A stretch of DNA of 13,391 bases from an uncultured Vogesella sp. (GCA_946479405.1 CAMLGD010000083.1:1-13391); one strand, 5' to 3'. Positions 1 to 7,138 are shown, counted from the stretch's first letter. Program-made: numbers and translations. Notes: generated by a model from the letters alone, not told the origin.

Positions 1-203
1 ATGCAATTGCCGTGGTGGCACAGATTCCGTTCATGGAGCTGTCTTTCTACAAGGGACCAATCGATCAGATTATCGGTACCGATATTTCCTGGCTGCCCGC
101 GCTGGTGATTCCGGGGGTGCTGTACTACCTCGTCAATCGTAACAAGCAACTGCATCTGGATGTGTTTGAAAGCGCCCAGCTGTCTTCTCAAACCACGCGC
201 TAA
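1..203 (+). CDS. NCS1-family nucleobase/cation symporter, C-terminal fragment
   Basis: Only the last 66 codons are in the window, read from base 3 to TAA at 201-203; the start lies to the left. The sequence AQIPFMELSFYKGP, then a TDISW stretch and a hydrophobic segment ending PGVLYYLV, resembles the C-terminal region of purine/cytosine permease (NCS1) transporters, which carry nucleobases, hydantoins or related compounds across the inner membrane with H+ or Na+. The last visible hydrophobic segment (about residues 29-45 of the fragment) would be the final membrane helix, followed by a short polar cytoplasmic tail. The SDR gene follows after 18 nt, so the two are probably cotranscribed and the oxidoreductase may act on the imported compound. 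The substrate cannot be read from this fragment. The family call rests on a short conserved stretch, so it is moderately confident. Confidence 0.72.
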   Translation, partial: AIAVVAQIPFMELSFYKGPIDQIIGTDISWLPALVIPGVLYYLVNRNKQLHLDVFESAQLSSQTTR

Positions 204-221
204 GCAGTTAGGAATATTACG

Positions 222-998
222 ATGGCAAATACATCAGGACGCCTTGCCGGAAAAACGGCCATTATCAGTGGTGGCGCCAGCGGGTGCGGTGCCGCAGCGG
301 CAGAGCTGTTTGCCCGTGAGGGGGCTACCGTGGCAATTGTCGACTGGAATATCGAGCTGGCCAGGTCGGTAGCGGCAGTTATTCGTGATGAAGGCGGGGC
401 GGCATCGGCACATTACGCCGATGTGGCCAAGCAGACAGACGTCATTGCCGCGGTGGCAGAAATACAGGCCCGCTATGGCGATGCCGACATTCTGTTCAAC
501 CATGCCGGAACGCTGATCGTAAAACCTTTTCTGGAAATCCAGGAAAGCGAATGGGATTGGCTGATGGGGGTGAACGTCAAAAGCATGTTCCTGATGACGC
601 AGGCGGTGTTGCCGCAGATGCTCAGAAAAGGCAAGGGCAGTATTGTGTGCACCTCTTCCATCTCTGCGATCTGCGCCACCCCGGGCGAGGTGCTTTACGA
701 TGCCACCAAAGGCGCTTGCCATATGTTTGCCAGAGCCATTGCCGTTGAGTATCGCGATCGGGGTATCCGCTGTAATGCCATCGCTCCCGGCTTCATCCGC
801 ACGCCGCATGGCATGAAGGAGCTGCAAGACCTGCAGGCCATGGGTGTCGATGTCAGCGAAGCGGCGATTATTCAGCAGCAGGGACGGCTATGCGAGCCGC
901 ACGAAGTCGCCAGTGCCGCGCTGTTTCTGGCATCGGACGACTCCAGCTTCGTGAATGGCACCCACCTGTTTGTTGATAACGGGTTTTCCGCTATTTAA
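222..998 (+). CDS. Short-chain dehydrogenase/reductase (SDR), classical type
   Basis: A 258-residue classical SDR, a normal length for the family. It has an N-terminal Rossmann fold with the glycine motif SGGASGCG (residues 16-23), Asp41 at the end of beta-2 (favours NAD(H) over NADP(H)), NHAG at 93-96 in place of the usual NNAG, and the catalytic tetrad Asn118, Ser146, Tyr159 and Lys163 (YDATK). The segment around PGFIRTP (189-195) is the substrate-side loop, and VNGTHLFVDNGF near the C-terminus is the usual SDR end. It should be a soluble NAD-dependent alcohol/ketone oxidoreductase; the substrate is unknown. The ATG at 222 is preceded by a Shine-Dalgarno-like TTAGGA (209-214) at good spacing. 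It sits 18 nt behind the permease gene and in front of a strong terminator, so it closes that operon. Some annotators would label it a 3-oxoacyl-ACP reductase or glucose dehydrogenase homologue, but nothing here proves either. Confidence 0.93.
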   Translation: MANTSGRLAGKTAIISGGASGCGAAAAELFAREGATVAIVDWNIELARSVAAVIRDEGGAASAHYADVAKQTDVIAAVAEIQARYGDADILFNHAGTLIVKPFLEIQESEWDWLMGVNVKSMFLMTQAVLPQMLRKGKGSIVCTSSISAICATPGEVLYDATKGACHMFARAIAVEYRDRGIRCNAIAPGFIRTPHGMKELQDLQAMGVDVSEAAIIQQQGRLCEPHEVASAALFLASDDSSFVNGTHLFVDNGFSAI

Positions 999-1000
999 TA

Positions 1001-1015
1001 CTTAACTGCGTTAAG
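1001..1015. repeat. Perfect 15-bp inverted repeat after the SDR stop codon
   Basis: CTTAAC-TGC-GTTAAG begins two bases after the SDR stop and just before the intrinsic terminator. The 6-bp arms are perfect with a 3-nt spacer. It could be a small transcript-end hairpin stacked on the terminator, or a protein-binding palindrome. The sequence does not decide between these. Confidence 0.5.
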
Positions 1016-1021
1016 CCTGAG

Positions 1022-1058
1022 AAAGCGTCATCTCAATAATTTGAGGTGACGCTTTTTT
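1022..1058 (+). terminator. Intrinsic terminator of the permease-SDR operon
   Basis: A 15-bp stem (1022-1036 with 1041-1055, one G-T wobble at 1031/1046) closes on a TAAT tetraloop. A run of six T (1053-1058) overlaps the end of the stem. The AAA at the stem's 5' base pairs with the first T residues, so the terminator may also work in the reverse direction. It lies 24 nt after the SDR stop codon. Confidence 0.92.
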
Positions 1059-1508
1059 ATGCCATTCGTTTTTGTCTTCCATGGGTTTGTTGCCTTTTGA
1101 TTTTTACTACGGAAGTCACTGCCGGCAAGGAAGTCCATGCGCTAGATAAGGTCTTTGCCCGGTTGTTGCAAAACAATAATGACAGGAAATTTTTTTTGCG
1201 GGTAGGCATTGTTATTGCTGGCTACAGTAGTAGATCACTGTTATGAACTAACTCGGTGCGCCATGTGAGGCATGCCACAATGCCTTGCACTAGGAGGTAC
1301 CTACTTGCTGATTTACTCTGTGACTAGACTGCATGCCTTGATCGTGCTGCAGCTCATGTCTGGTGTAGTTTGACATTCTGTGTCGTTTTGACACTGGGCA
1401 GAATTCAGCAGAATAGGCTTGTACGCAATGCTTTGCTGCATCGCAAAATTGTTTTTAGCAAGGTCGCCAATATTCCTGTTTATTTAACTGATGTTCAATT
1501 TTTAAAAT
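1059..1508. other. 450-nt AT-rich intergenic leader upstream of the AraC-type gene
   Basis: I see no convincing gene here. The short open frames lack ribosome sites and recognisable protein features, and one of them starts inside the terminator. Visible structure: AGGCAT-N6-ATGCCT at 1268-1285; the word ATGCCTTG twice (1280-1287 and 1333-1340); the palindrome AGGTACCT at 1294-1301; and a series of GACA/TGTC half-sites at 1372-1393. Two TTGACA words (1370-1375 and 1388-1393) match a sigma70 -35 box, but no good -10 sits at 16-18 nt. Composition is visibly richer in A and T than the flanking genes, like the AraC-type gene that follows. Confidence 0.5.
1372..1393. promoter_or_regulatory. GACA/TGTC half-site ladder upstream of the AraC-type gene
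   Basis: GACA (1372-1375), five bases, TGTC (1381-1384), five bases, GACA (1390-1393): the three half-sites have starts exactly 9 bp apart, and a GTGT lies just upstream at 1364-1367. Both flanking intervals can be read as 4-5-4 inverted repeats. It lies about 115 bp before the regulator's start and may be a binding site for that or another regulator. This is inferred from symmetry only. Confidence 0.3.
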
Positions 1509-2516
1509 ATGCAAAATTCAAATGTCTTGCAAGCATCAGTGAGCGCATCTTTCTGCGTGAGCAGTAATGTGGAAGACCAGGCACGCTCATTTTCAGGATG
1601 GGGATTGTCTTATACACAGATATCCGATGGCATCTTCCGAGGGTCTTCCGCGATGGCCTCTGCGGGAGGGATGAGCTTTCTTGTTGAAGACTTGAATAAG
1701 AAAATATTGCAACGTGGCACAGTACCAAAAAACAGACTGGCAATTGGCATTCCTTTGGAGCTGGAAGGCCATTCCAGAATGTGCGGCGAGCAAAGCACAA
1801 GAGATACCCTGCATGTTTTTTCCTGCTATTCCGAATTCGAGTTTTTATCTCCCGAACGCCACATTGTTGCCAATGTTGAATTTGATATCCCTTCCCTGAG
1901 TTCGGGTTTTAACCAGCAACTTGGACGTGAGCTACAGGAGAAATTTTCATCACCAGTTATCTTGTTGACACCAGATGCAGCAGGAAACATGAGGCAGCTA
2001 TTACAACAGGCAATAATTTCAATCCAGGCTGGTGAGATTGATTTTCCAGAGCAGTATAAAGAACGCTTATCGCTGCTCGAGAGAAACTTACTCTATGGAA
2101 TAATGGAGGCAGTTGCTTGTTTTCCTGACTTGAGTTGTGAGCGCTTGCCAAAGCCCGCCAAGAGTTGGGATATTGTCAGCCGAGTTAGGCAACTGCTGCA
2201 GAATCCTGATTCATGTGTTTTTTCTATTTCTGAACTTTGCATAGAGCTAAATCTTAGTCGCCGTACGATTCAATATGCATTTGAAAATGCTATTGGTACA
2301 AATCCAGCAAAATATCTGCGGGCGGTGAGACTAAATCATGTTCGACATGATTTGATGTCTGGTCTTTCAGTTACTGACGCTGCTATTCGCTGGGGTTTTT
2401 TGCATCTTGGCGCCTTTGCTCACGATTATCGGGTTTTTTTTGGTGAGCTCCCTTCGGTTACATCTAGGCGTTATGGTTATGCCAAGCTATTGATGGCCCA
2501 CTATTCCTCGGATTAA
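1509..2516 (+). CDS. AraC/XylS-family transcriptional regulator
   Basis: A 335-residue DNA-binding regulator. The C-terminal third has two helix-turn-helix motifs typical of AraC/XylS: about residues 238-262 (SISELCIELNLSRRTIQYAF) and about 288-315 (VTDAAIRWGF, then YRVFFGELP). The first motif and the NPAKYLRAVRLNHVR linker resemble the EutR-like branch. The N-terminal 200 residues would be the effector or dimerisation domain; a GIFRGSSAMASAGGMSFL stretch (41-58) is of the kind seen in that branch, but the ligand is unknown. An in-frame TAA at 1503-1505 makes ATG 1509 the earliest start; it has only AT-rich sequence upstream and no clear Shine-Dalgarno, so a later Met is possible. Codons are clearly AT-richer than in the neighbours, and a terminator lies on one side and an IS remnant on the other, which suggests horizontal acquisition. 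No target operon is adjacent: the next gene downstream is the IS remnant. Confidence 0.88.
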   Translation: MQNSNVLQASVSASFCVSSNVEDQARSFSGWGLSYTQISDGIFRGSSAMASAGGMSFLVEDLNKKILQRGTVPKNRLAIGIPLELEGHSRMCGEQSTRDTLHVFSCYSEFEFLSPERHIVANVEFDIPSLSSGFNQQLGRELQEKFSSPVILLTPDAAGNMRQLLQQAIISIQAGEIDFPEQYKERLSLLERNLLYGIMEAVACFPDLSCERLPKPAKSWDIVSRVRQLLQNPDSCVFSISELCIELNLSRRTIQYAFENAIGTNPAKYLRAVRLNHVRHDLMSGLSVTDAAIRWGFLHLGAFAHDYRVFFGELPSVTSRRYGYAKLLMAHYSSD

Positions 2517-2541
2517 CTACGATTGAGTCGCATCAGTTTCT

Positions 2542-3009
2542 CTAGACACTCTTGAACCGTTGGACATATTGCTTCTCAAACGCTACCGGCGATAGCCCGT
2601 TTGCAGAACCATGCTGGCGCTTCGGGTTGTAGAACATCTCGATGTAATCGAAGATGTCCCGCTGGGCCTCTTCCCGGTCGTGATAGGTTTTTCGCTTGAT
2701 ACGCTCCCGCTTCAGCAACTGGAAGAAACTCTCCGCCACGGCATTGTCGTGGCAGTTCCCGCGCCGACTCATGCTGGGCACCAAGCGATGGGCCTTCAGG
2801 AAGTCCTGCCAGTCGTAACGACTGAACTGACTTCCCTGGTCGGAATGCACCAGCACCTCCTGCTTGGGCTGGTGGCGCCATACCGCCATCAACAAGGCAT
2901 TCAGCATCAGCGCTTTATCGATGCGTGACAGCATCGACCAGCCAATGACTTGTCGCGAGAACAGATCGAGCACCACGGCCAGGTACAGCCATCCTTCATG
3001 CGTGCGGAT
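2542..3009 (-). pseudogene. IS3-family transposase OrfB, C-terminal remnant (rve integrase core)
   Basis: About 155 codons with OrfB homology run from an IRTHEGWLYLAVVLDLFSRQ motif near 3009 down to the TAG at 2542. The second and third catalytic acidic residues of the DDE triad are visible: Asp in VHSDQGSQFSRYDW and Glu in GNCHDNAVAESFFQLLKRE. The C-terminal YNPKRQHGSANGLSPVAFE is the standard IS3 ending. The first catalytic Asp, normally in a GDITYI motif just before IRTHEGW, is deleted. The frame is closed by a TAA at 3031-3033 just upstream, and the first ATG in frame is at 2976. It therefore cannot make a working transposase. Confidence 0.9.
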
Positions 3010-3133
3010 AGACGCTTGGGGGCGTAGCGTTTAGACTGTGGACAGAGACCCCCACGGCGACGGGATAGTCGCGTTCAGTAACCGGTTTGACGGCTTCAAT
3101 CTTGAACGCTGCGGGGAAATGCAGCCTGCTCAT
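3010..3133 (-). pseudogene. IS3-family OrfA, N-terminal remnant with frameshifting deletions
   Basis: Starting at an ATG at 3133 (complement), the frame reads MSRLHFPAAFKIEAVKPVTE, closely matching the opening of IS3-family OrfA, the helix-turn-helix subunit. The next part, YPVAV-GVSVHSL, lacks several residues expected before GVS. After HSL the frame is lost, but the third frame then reads KRYAPK, which fits the OrfA segment a few residues further on. There are thus at least two small internal deletions before the join to orfB. In the original frame translation stops at TGA 2996-2998 after 45 codons. The homology is short but distinctive. Confidence 0.75.
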
Positions 3134-3198
3134 GCCCCCACTTTGCCGGGCCTGGTGTGAGGCTCTTGAGGTGTCTAGGAAAGCGGGAGCGATTCAGT

Positions 3199-3228
3199 TG
3201 CTGCCGGGCTGAAACGTTGGCCGCAGCA
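3199..3228. other. Hairpin downstream of the MASE1-GGDEF gene, containing one copy of the 12-base word
   Basis: TGCTGC (3199-3204) and GCAGCA (3223-3228) form a 6-bp stem around an 18-nt loop. It lies 31-60 nt beyond the stop codon of the minus-strand cyclase gene. No T-run follows on the minus strand, so it is at best a weak transcript end. The 12-base word at 3214-3225 lies across the loop and the right arm. Confidence 0.3.
3214..3225 (+). repeat. 12-base word ACGTTGGCCGCA, copy 1
   Basis: Exact copy in the gap between the IS remnant and the MASE1-GGDEF gene, 34 nt beyond that gene's stop codon. It overlaps the right arm of a small hairpin. Confidence 0.7.
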
Positions 3229-3258
3229 GTTGCCAGGATTGCCGGTGCGGGCCGTGCG

Positions 3259-6200
3259 CTATAGCAGGCCGGCGCCCTGCTGGTAGAAGCGCACCATATT
3301 GCGTCCCTTCTTTTTCGCCAGATACATGGCGGCATCGGCATTCTGCATCAGCTTGTTTTCGTCATCGCCGTCTTCCGGGTATACGGCGCCGCCGATACTG
3401 GAGGAAATGGCCAGCTGGTGGCCATCGATGGCGAACGTTTCGGCCAGGGCGGTGCGGATTTTTTCTGCCACCTGCCGGGCGTCGGATTCGGTGTGGATGG
3501 CAGGCAGTATCACCACGAACTCGTCGCCACCGATGCGGGCAATGGTGTCGGATTCGCGGACACATTCCAGCATGCGCTTGGCCACCATCTTCAGCAGTTT
3601 GTCGCCGACGGCGTGACCCAGGCTATCGTTGACCGGCTTGAAGTTGTCCAGATCGATATACAGCAGCGCCAGACGCGCCTGGCTGCGCCGCGCGGTGGCC
3701 AGGGCCAGTGTCAGCCGGTCGGCATAGAGCGCGCGGTTGGGCAGGCTGGTCAATAAATCGTGATGAGCCAGGTAATTGATCTGCTCTTCCGCCATTTTCT
3801 TGGCGGTGATGTCGGAAAACACCGCAATGCGGCGCAGCACCTGGCCGTCTTCGCCACGAATGGTGTTCACACTCATCAATAACGGGTAGTCACTGCCGTT
3901 CTTGCGTTGATACCACATTTCGCCATGCCAGCCGCCGGTCTCCATAATGGCGCGCCATGCTTCTTGATAGAAGGCCTCTGGCTGGCGCGCGGCGCGCATC
4001 AGCTTGGGGTCCTGCCCGATGATTTCGTCGGAGCGGTAGCCGGTAATTTTTTCAAACGCCGGATTGACGGCAAGAATGCGGTTGTCGGGGTCGACCACCA
4101 TGATGGCCTCGTCGATGGTCTCGTAGACCGAATTGGCGAGCAGCAGCTGTTCTTCGATGCGCTTGTGCTGCATAGCGATGCTGATCAGGTTGGCCGCTTG
4201 GCGCTGTTGCTCCCGGTCCGGCAGGGCGTGGCTGCCGGTGTGTTTGCGGAAGGAAACCAGCACGCCTTCCACCGTGGATTCGCCGGAGATGATGGCTTCC
4301 GAGCAGCAGATTTCCAGCCCGGCCGGCAGCGCGATACCCGCCGTTTGTGGCCCGCTGCTGGACAGCGCACCGGGTGTTGCACTGTCGCCCGTTTGCATCA
4401 CAACTTCCGGCAGCGGCGGATACCACAAGGCCGGCAGGCTGGTGCCGGCCAGCGCCGTGCCGCCTTCGCCATCGTGGCTGAAAATTGCGTAGGTCAGGTC
4501 CTGGTTTTCCGCTTCCAGGCTGGCAATGATCTTGTCCAACACATCGTTGAGCTTGCCGCCGCGGGCCAGCATTTCCATCACCGCGCTGCGTATCGCCTCC
4601 TGTTCTTGCTTGCGCTTGCGCGCATCGATGTCGGAATGGGTGCCGATCATGCGCAGCGGGCGGCCGTCCGGCAGGCGGCTGACCAGCATGCCGCGCGCCA
4701 GTATCCATTTCCAACGGCCATCGCGGGTGCGGTTGCGGAATTCATAGGTGTAGACCGGGGCGTTGCCAGCCAGGTAATCGGCAATCGCCTGCTGGCGGAT
4801 GGCCTGGTCCTGTGGATGCTGGCGCGGAGCCCAGATGTCGATGGAAGTCGACTGTGGTTCGTCGGGGTAGCCGAGGATGGCCAGCTCCCGGGTCGACAGG
4901 AACAGCTCGCCGGTCTGCATGTTCCAGTCCCACAGGCCGTCGCCGGCGCCTTCCAGCGCGAACTTCCAGCGCTCCTCGCTATCGCGTAGTGCTTCTTCGG
5001 CCTTTTTGCGGTCGGTAATGTCTTCCACGATCGACCAGATGTACTGCGCGCCATCTTTGCCATGCAGTAGCAGACCGTTCAGGCTGATGCGCACCAGGGA
5101 GCCATCCTTGCGCTGATACTCTTTCTCGTACGGCCCGTAACGCCCCTGGCTAAGCAGCAGCGCCAGCTGCTGCGCCTCGTCCTGCTCGTATTTCCTGGGA
5201 GTCAGTGCCCAGTAGTCCAGGGTTTTCAGCTCCTCTGCGGGATAGCCGCAGATGCGCTGGAACGCCGGGTTGAAATCCAGGTAACGGCCAGTCAGGTCGG
5301 TCAGCGCAATGCCCAGCGGCGACAGCTCGTACAGCCCGGTGAGTTTCTCCGCGTTTTCTGCCAGCTCGCCGATTTTTTCTTCTACCTGCGCCTCTACCCG
5401 CGCGGTGTAGCCGGTACCCAGCATCAGAAAGGCGCCCAGCAAGCCGGTGCCCAGAATGCCGGCGGCCAACACGACAGCGCTTTGCCAGCCGCGATGTTGC
5501 GCGAGATAGGCCGGGCTGGGGGTAGTCTCAATGAGCAGTTCGCGTTGGCCGAAAACCAGTTTTTGCTGCCATGCCGCCTGCTGTTTGGCTTGGGGGAAGG
5601 TGTTGTAAACCACCTGCGCTCCGGCGGTATCCCGCAGCCGCAGGCACAGCTCGGTTTGGCCGCGCGGCAACAGTTTTTTCACAAAGTCATCGATGCGGAT
5701 CACTGACAACACCACGCCATCCTGACCGCGCACGGTCTTGACGGCATGCAGCAACAGAAAGCCGTATGGATGTTGCGCGGCCTGCACCAAGCGTAGTGGT
5801 GGCGTGGCTGCGCTGCGGCCACTGTCGATGGCCAGCCTTACCGCAGCAGCCCGTGCGGGCGTGGAAAAGACATCGAAGCCCTGGGCGGTCTGGTTGCCCT
5901 GCAACGGCTCGATATAGGTGATCGGGTAATAGACCTCGCGTGTGCCGGCCACGTGCAACACATTGCGCCGGTCGCGCTCGCGTACGCTGAAACCCGGCAG
6001 GCGGGCCTGCTGTGCGGCTTCAAATTGCTGCCGCTCGGCACGGCCTATGCGCGGTGCCCACTCGATGGCCTGGATCATTGGAAAACGCTTGATTGCCTCT
6101 TGCGAAAAGCGGCGAAACTCGTCCGCAGTGACCTCATCATCGCCGGCAAACAGCCCCTTGGTTTGTCCCAGCAGCGATTCCTGCTCGTCCAGCCGTGCCT

Positions 6201-6945
6201 GAATGGTGTCGGCGATGCGCTGCGACTGCAGCTGGAACTCAAGCATCGACTCGCGCTGTTCCCAGCGGCTGACATTGACGTACAGCACCACCAGGGAGAA
6301 GAAGGCAAACAGCATCGGAATGGCGACGGTGCCGGCCCGTTTGCGCCACAGCGGGCGCGGCGCACCCGCCAGCACCATGGTGAGCGGCAGCAGCACCAGC
6401 ACGCCGAGGGTATCGCCGATCCACCACATCAACCAGCTGAGCTGCACGCTGCTGGCCGGTACCAGGTCAAGCAGCAGCAGGCCGCCGACCGACAGCGTGG
6501 CGCTGATCAGGCAGATGGCCGGGGACAGCAGCTGGAAGCAGAGGATGTCGCGCAGGTTGTCGAAGGCGGCCGGGTAGCCAATCACCCGACGCAGCAGCTT
6601 GCCGCCGAGCACCGCCTGCAGCAGCGAGGCCAGCGCAATCAGCAAGGCGGCGCCGCTGCCGACCAGGTTGAGCTGCTGGCCGCTGTCGTAGCCTATCCAC
6701 AGGTTGAGCAGAAAAGAGCCAAGCAGGATGCCGGGGATCGCACGGCGGCCGGCGATGAAGGCCGCGGCCAGCGCAATGCCGGCGGGCGGAAAAATGGCCG
6801 AGGCGTAGCCCGGCGGAATGGCCAGCAACAGGCTGAGCTTGCCGCAGATGATGTAGGCCGCCGCCAGCAGCAAGGTCAGCACGGGTAGGGGGCGTGTGAC
6901 GGTGGTGGCGGTTTGCTCGGGCGGCGGTGGGGACTTGACTGTCAC
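3259..6945 (-). CDS. Membrane diguanylate cyclase: MASE1-CHASE-PAS-PAS-(GAF-like)-PAS-GGDEF
   Basis: A 1228-residue inner-membrane sensor that should make cyclic-di-GMP from two GTP. Domains in order: MASE1 multi-helix sensor (about 20-200); a further helix (207-224); a periplasmic CHASE-type domain (about 230-400, with ITYIEPLQGNQTAQGFDVF) extending to a helix at 488-511; PAS (about 535-650); PAS_3 type (655-780); a less clear GAF-like segment (about 785-930); PAS (935-1052); GGDEF (about 1058-1225). The active-site motif GGDEF is at 1139-1143 and the inhibitory-site RESD at 1130-1133, exactly five residues before it, so product inhibition is expected. Asp1098 in YIDLDNFK is the first metal ligand. 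No EAL domain follows. The start is GTG at 6945: a TAA directly precedes it in frame, and a later start would cut into the first helix. No strong ribosome site is seen. The next minus-strand gene upstream is a second cyclase, 244 nt away. Confidence 0.95.
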   Translation of the reverse strand: MTVKSPPPPEQTATTVTRPLPVLTLLLAAAYIICGKLSLLLAIPPGYASAIFPPAGIALAAAFIAGRRAIPGILLGSFLLNLWIGYDSGQQLNLVGSGAALLIALASLLQAVLGGKLLRRVIGYPAAFDNLRDILCFQLLSPAICLISATLSVGGLLLLDLVPASSVQLSWLMWWIGDTLGVLVLLPLTMVLAGAPRPLWRKRAGTVAIPMLFAFFSLVVLYVNVSRWEQRESMLEFQLQSQRIADTIQARLDEQESLLGQTKGLFAGDDEVTADEFRRFSQEAIKRFPMIQAIEWAPRIGRAERQQFEAAQQARLPGFSVRERDRRNVLHVAGTREVYYPITYIEPLQGNQTAQGFDVFSTPARAAAVRLAIDSGRSAATPPLRLVQAAQHPYGFLLLHAVKTVRGQDGVVLSVIRIDDFVKKLLPRGQTELCLRLRDTAGAQVVYNTFPQAKQQAAWQQKLVFGQRELLIETTPSPAYLAQHRGWQSAVVLAAGILGTGLLGAFLMLGTGYTARVEAQVEEKIGELAENAEKLTGLYELSPLGIALTDLTGRYLDFNPAFQRICGYPAEELKTLDYWALTPRKYEQDEAQQLALLLSQGRYGPYEKEYQRKDGSLVRISLNGLLLHGKDGAQYIWSIVEDITDRKKAEEALRDSEERWKFALEGAGDGLWDWNMQTGELFLSTRELAILGYPDEPQSTSIDIWAPRQHPQDQAIRQQAIADYLAGNAPVYTYEFRNRTRDGRWKWILARGMLVSRLPDGRPLRMIGTHSDIDARKRKQEQEAIRSAVMEMLARGGKLNDVLDKIIASLEAENQDLTYAIFSHDGEGGTALAGTSLPALWYPPLPEVVMQTGDSATPGALSSSGPQTAGIALPAGLEICCSEAIISGESTVEGVLVSFRKHTGSHALPDREQQRQAANLISIAMQHKRIEEQLLLANSVYETIDEAIMVVDPDNRILAVNPAFEKITGYRSDEIIGQDPKLMRAARQPEAFYQEAWRAIMETGGWHGEMWYQRKNGSDYPLLMSVNTIRGEDGQVLRRIAVFSDITAKKMAEEQINYLAHHDLLTSLPNRALYADRLTLALATARRSQARLALLYIDLDNFKPVNDSLGHAVGDKLLKMVAKRMLECVRESDTIARIGGDEFVVILPAIHTESDARQVAEKIRTALAETFAIDGHQLAISSSIGGAVYPEDGDDENKLMQNADAAMYLAKKKGRNMVRFYQQGAGLL

Positions 6946-7086
6946 TTATGTCATCTTTTGAGTGTGCGAGCAGTGGTTTGCTGGGCACCATTTAAAATAG
7001 TAGCGAGTTTCGACAGAAACTTAATCGACAGTCGGTTTGTTGCCGTACGTTGGCCGCAGAACGACACCATATCGAATCTACTAGGC
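6946..7086. promoter_or_regulatory. Probable promoter/leader region of the MASE1-GGDEF gene
   Basis: This is the only untranslated stretch in front of the gene after the upstream gene's probable terminator, so the promoter should lie here. On the minus strand TACTATTTTAAAT (around 6993-7005) is a possible AT-rich -10 region, but no clear -35 goes with it. A copy of the 12-base word is at 7047-7058. Just before the GTG start, ATG-ACA-TAA forms a two-codon frame that ends directly against it. Confidence 0.35.
7047..7058 (+). repeat. 12-base word ACGTTGGCCGCA, copy 2
   Basis: Exact copy in the gap between the two cyclase genes, about 100 nt upstream of the MASE1-GGDEF start and just past the probable terminator of the other cyclase gene. 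Confidence 0.7.
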
Positions 7087-7138
7087 AAAAAAAAGCCGTT
7101 TGACGCGCGCCAGCGTATCGCGCTTACGCGGTACCGGC
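7087..7138 (-). terminator. Candidate intrinsic terminator of the Cache-GGDEF gene
   Basis: On the minus strand a GC-rich segment folds as an outer GCCG/CGGC stem (7135-7138 with 7095-7098) enclosing an inner GCGCG/CGCGC stem (7119-7123 with 7105-7109). Eight consecutive U follow (A-run at 7087-7094 on the plus strand). It lies about 50-100 nt beyond the stop codon at 7190. The branched stem is not textbook, but the U-run directly after it supports a transcript end. Confidence 0.5.

Larger units (their letters stand above)
2542..3178 (-). mobile_element. Decayed IS3-family insertion sequence remnant
   Basis: The ends are imperfect inverted repeats. Reading inward on the plus strand from 2542 gives CTAGACACTCTTGAACC, and on the minus strand from 3178 CTAGACACCTCAAGAGCC, matching at most positions with one gap. 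The orfB stop codon (TAG, 2542-2544 complement) overlaps the terminus, a common arrangement in IS3 elements. An intact IS3 element is about 1.2-1.5 kb. Here only some 637 bp remain: the start of orfA is joined to the second half of orfB after loss of the middle. The flanks (TTCT on the left, GAAA on the right) show no target duplication. The element is inactive by itself but could be a substrate for a complete relative elsewhere. Confidence 0.85.

Noticed and set aside
1046..1246. 66-codon frame with a hydrophobic N-terminus just after the SDR gene
   Set aside because: Its start lies inside the intrinsic terminator stem, there is no ribosome site and no family resemblance.
3179..3260. Loss of a C-terminal EAL domain of the large cyclase through the IS insertion
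   Set aside because: The GGDEF domain finishes normally, about 80 bp separate its stop codon from the IS end, and I see no EAL-like motif in any frame of that gap. GGDEF-only ends are common.
3907..6888. Long plus-strand frames (360 and 311 codons) antisense to the MASE1-GGDEF gene
   Set aside because: The minus-strand protein has clear MASE1, CHASE, PAS and GGDEF motifs throughout, and the antisense frames show biased composition without domains.
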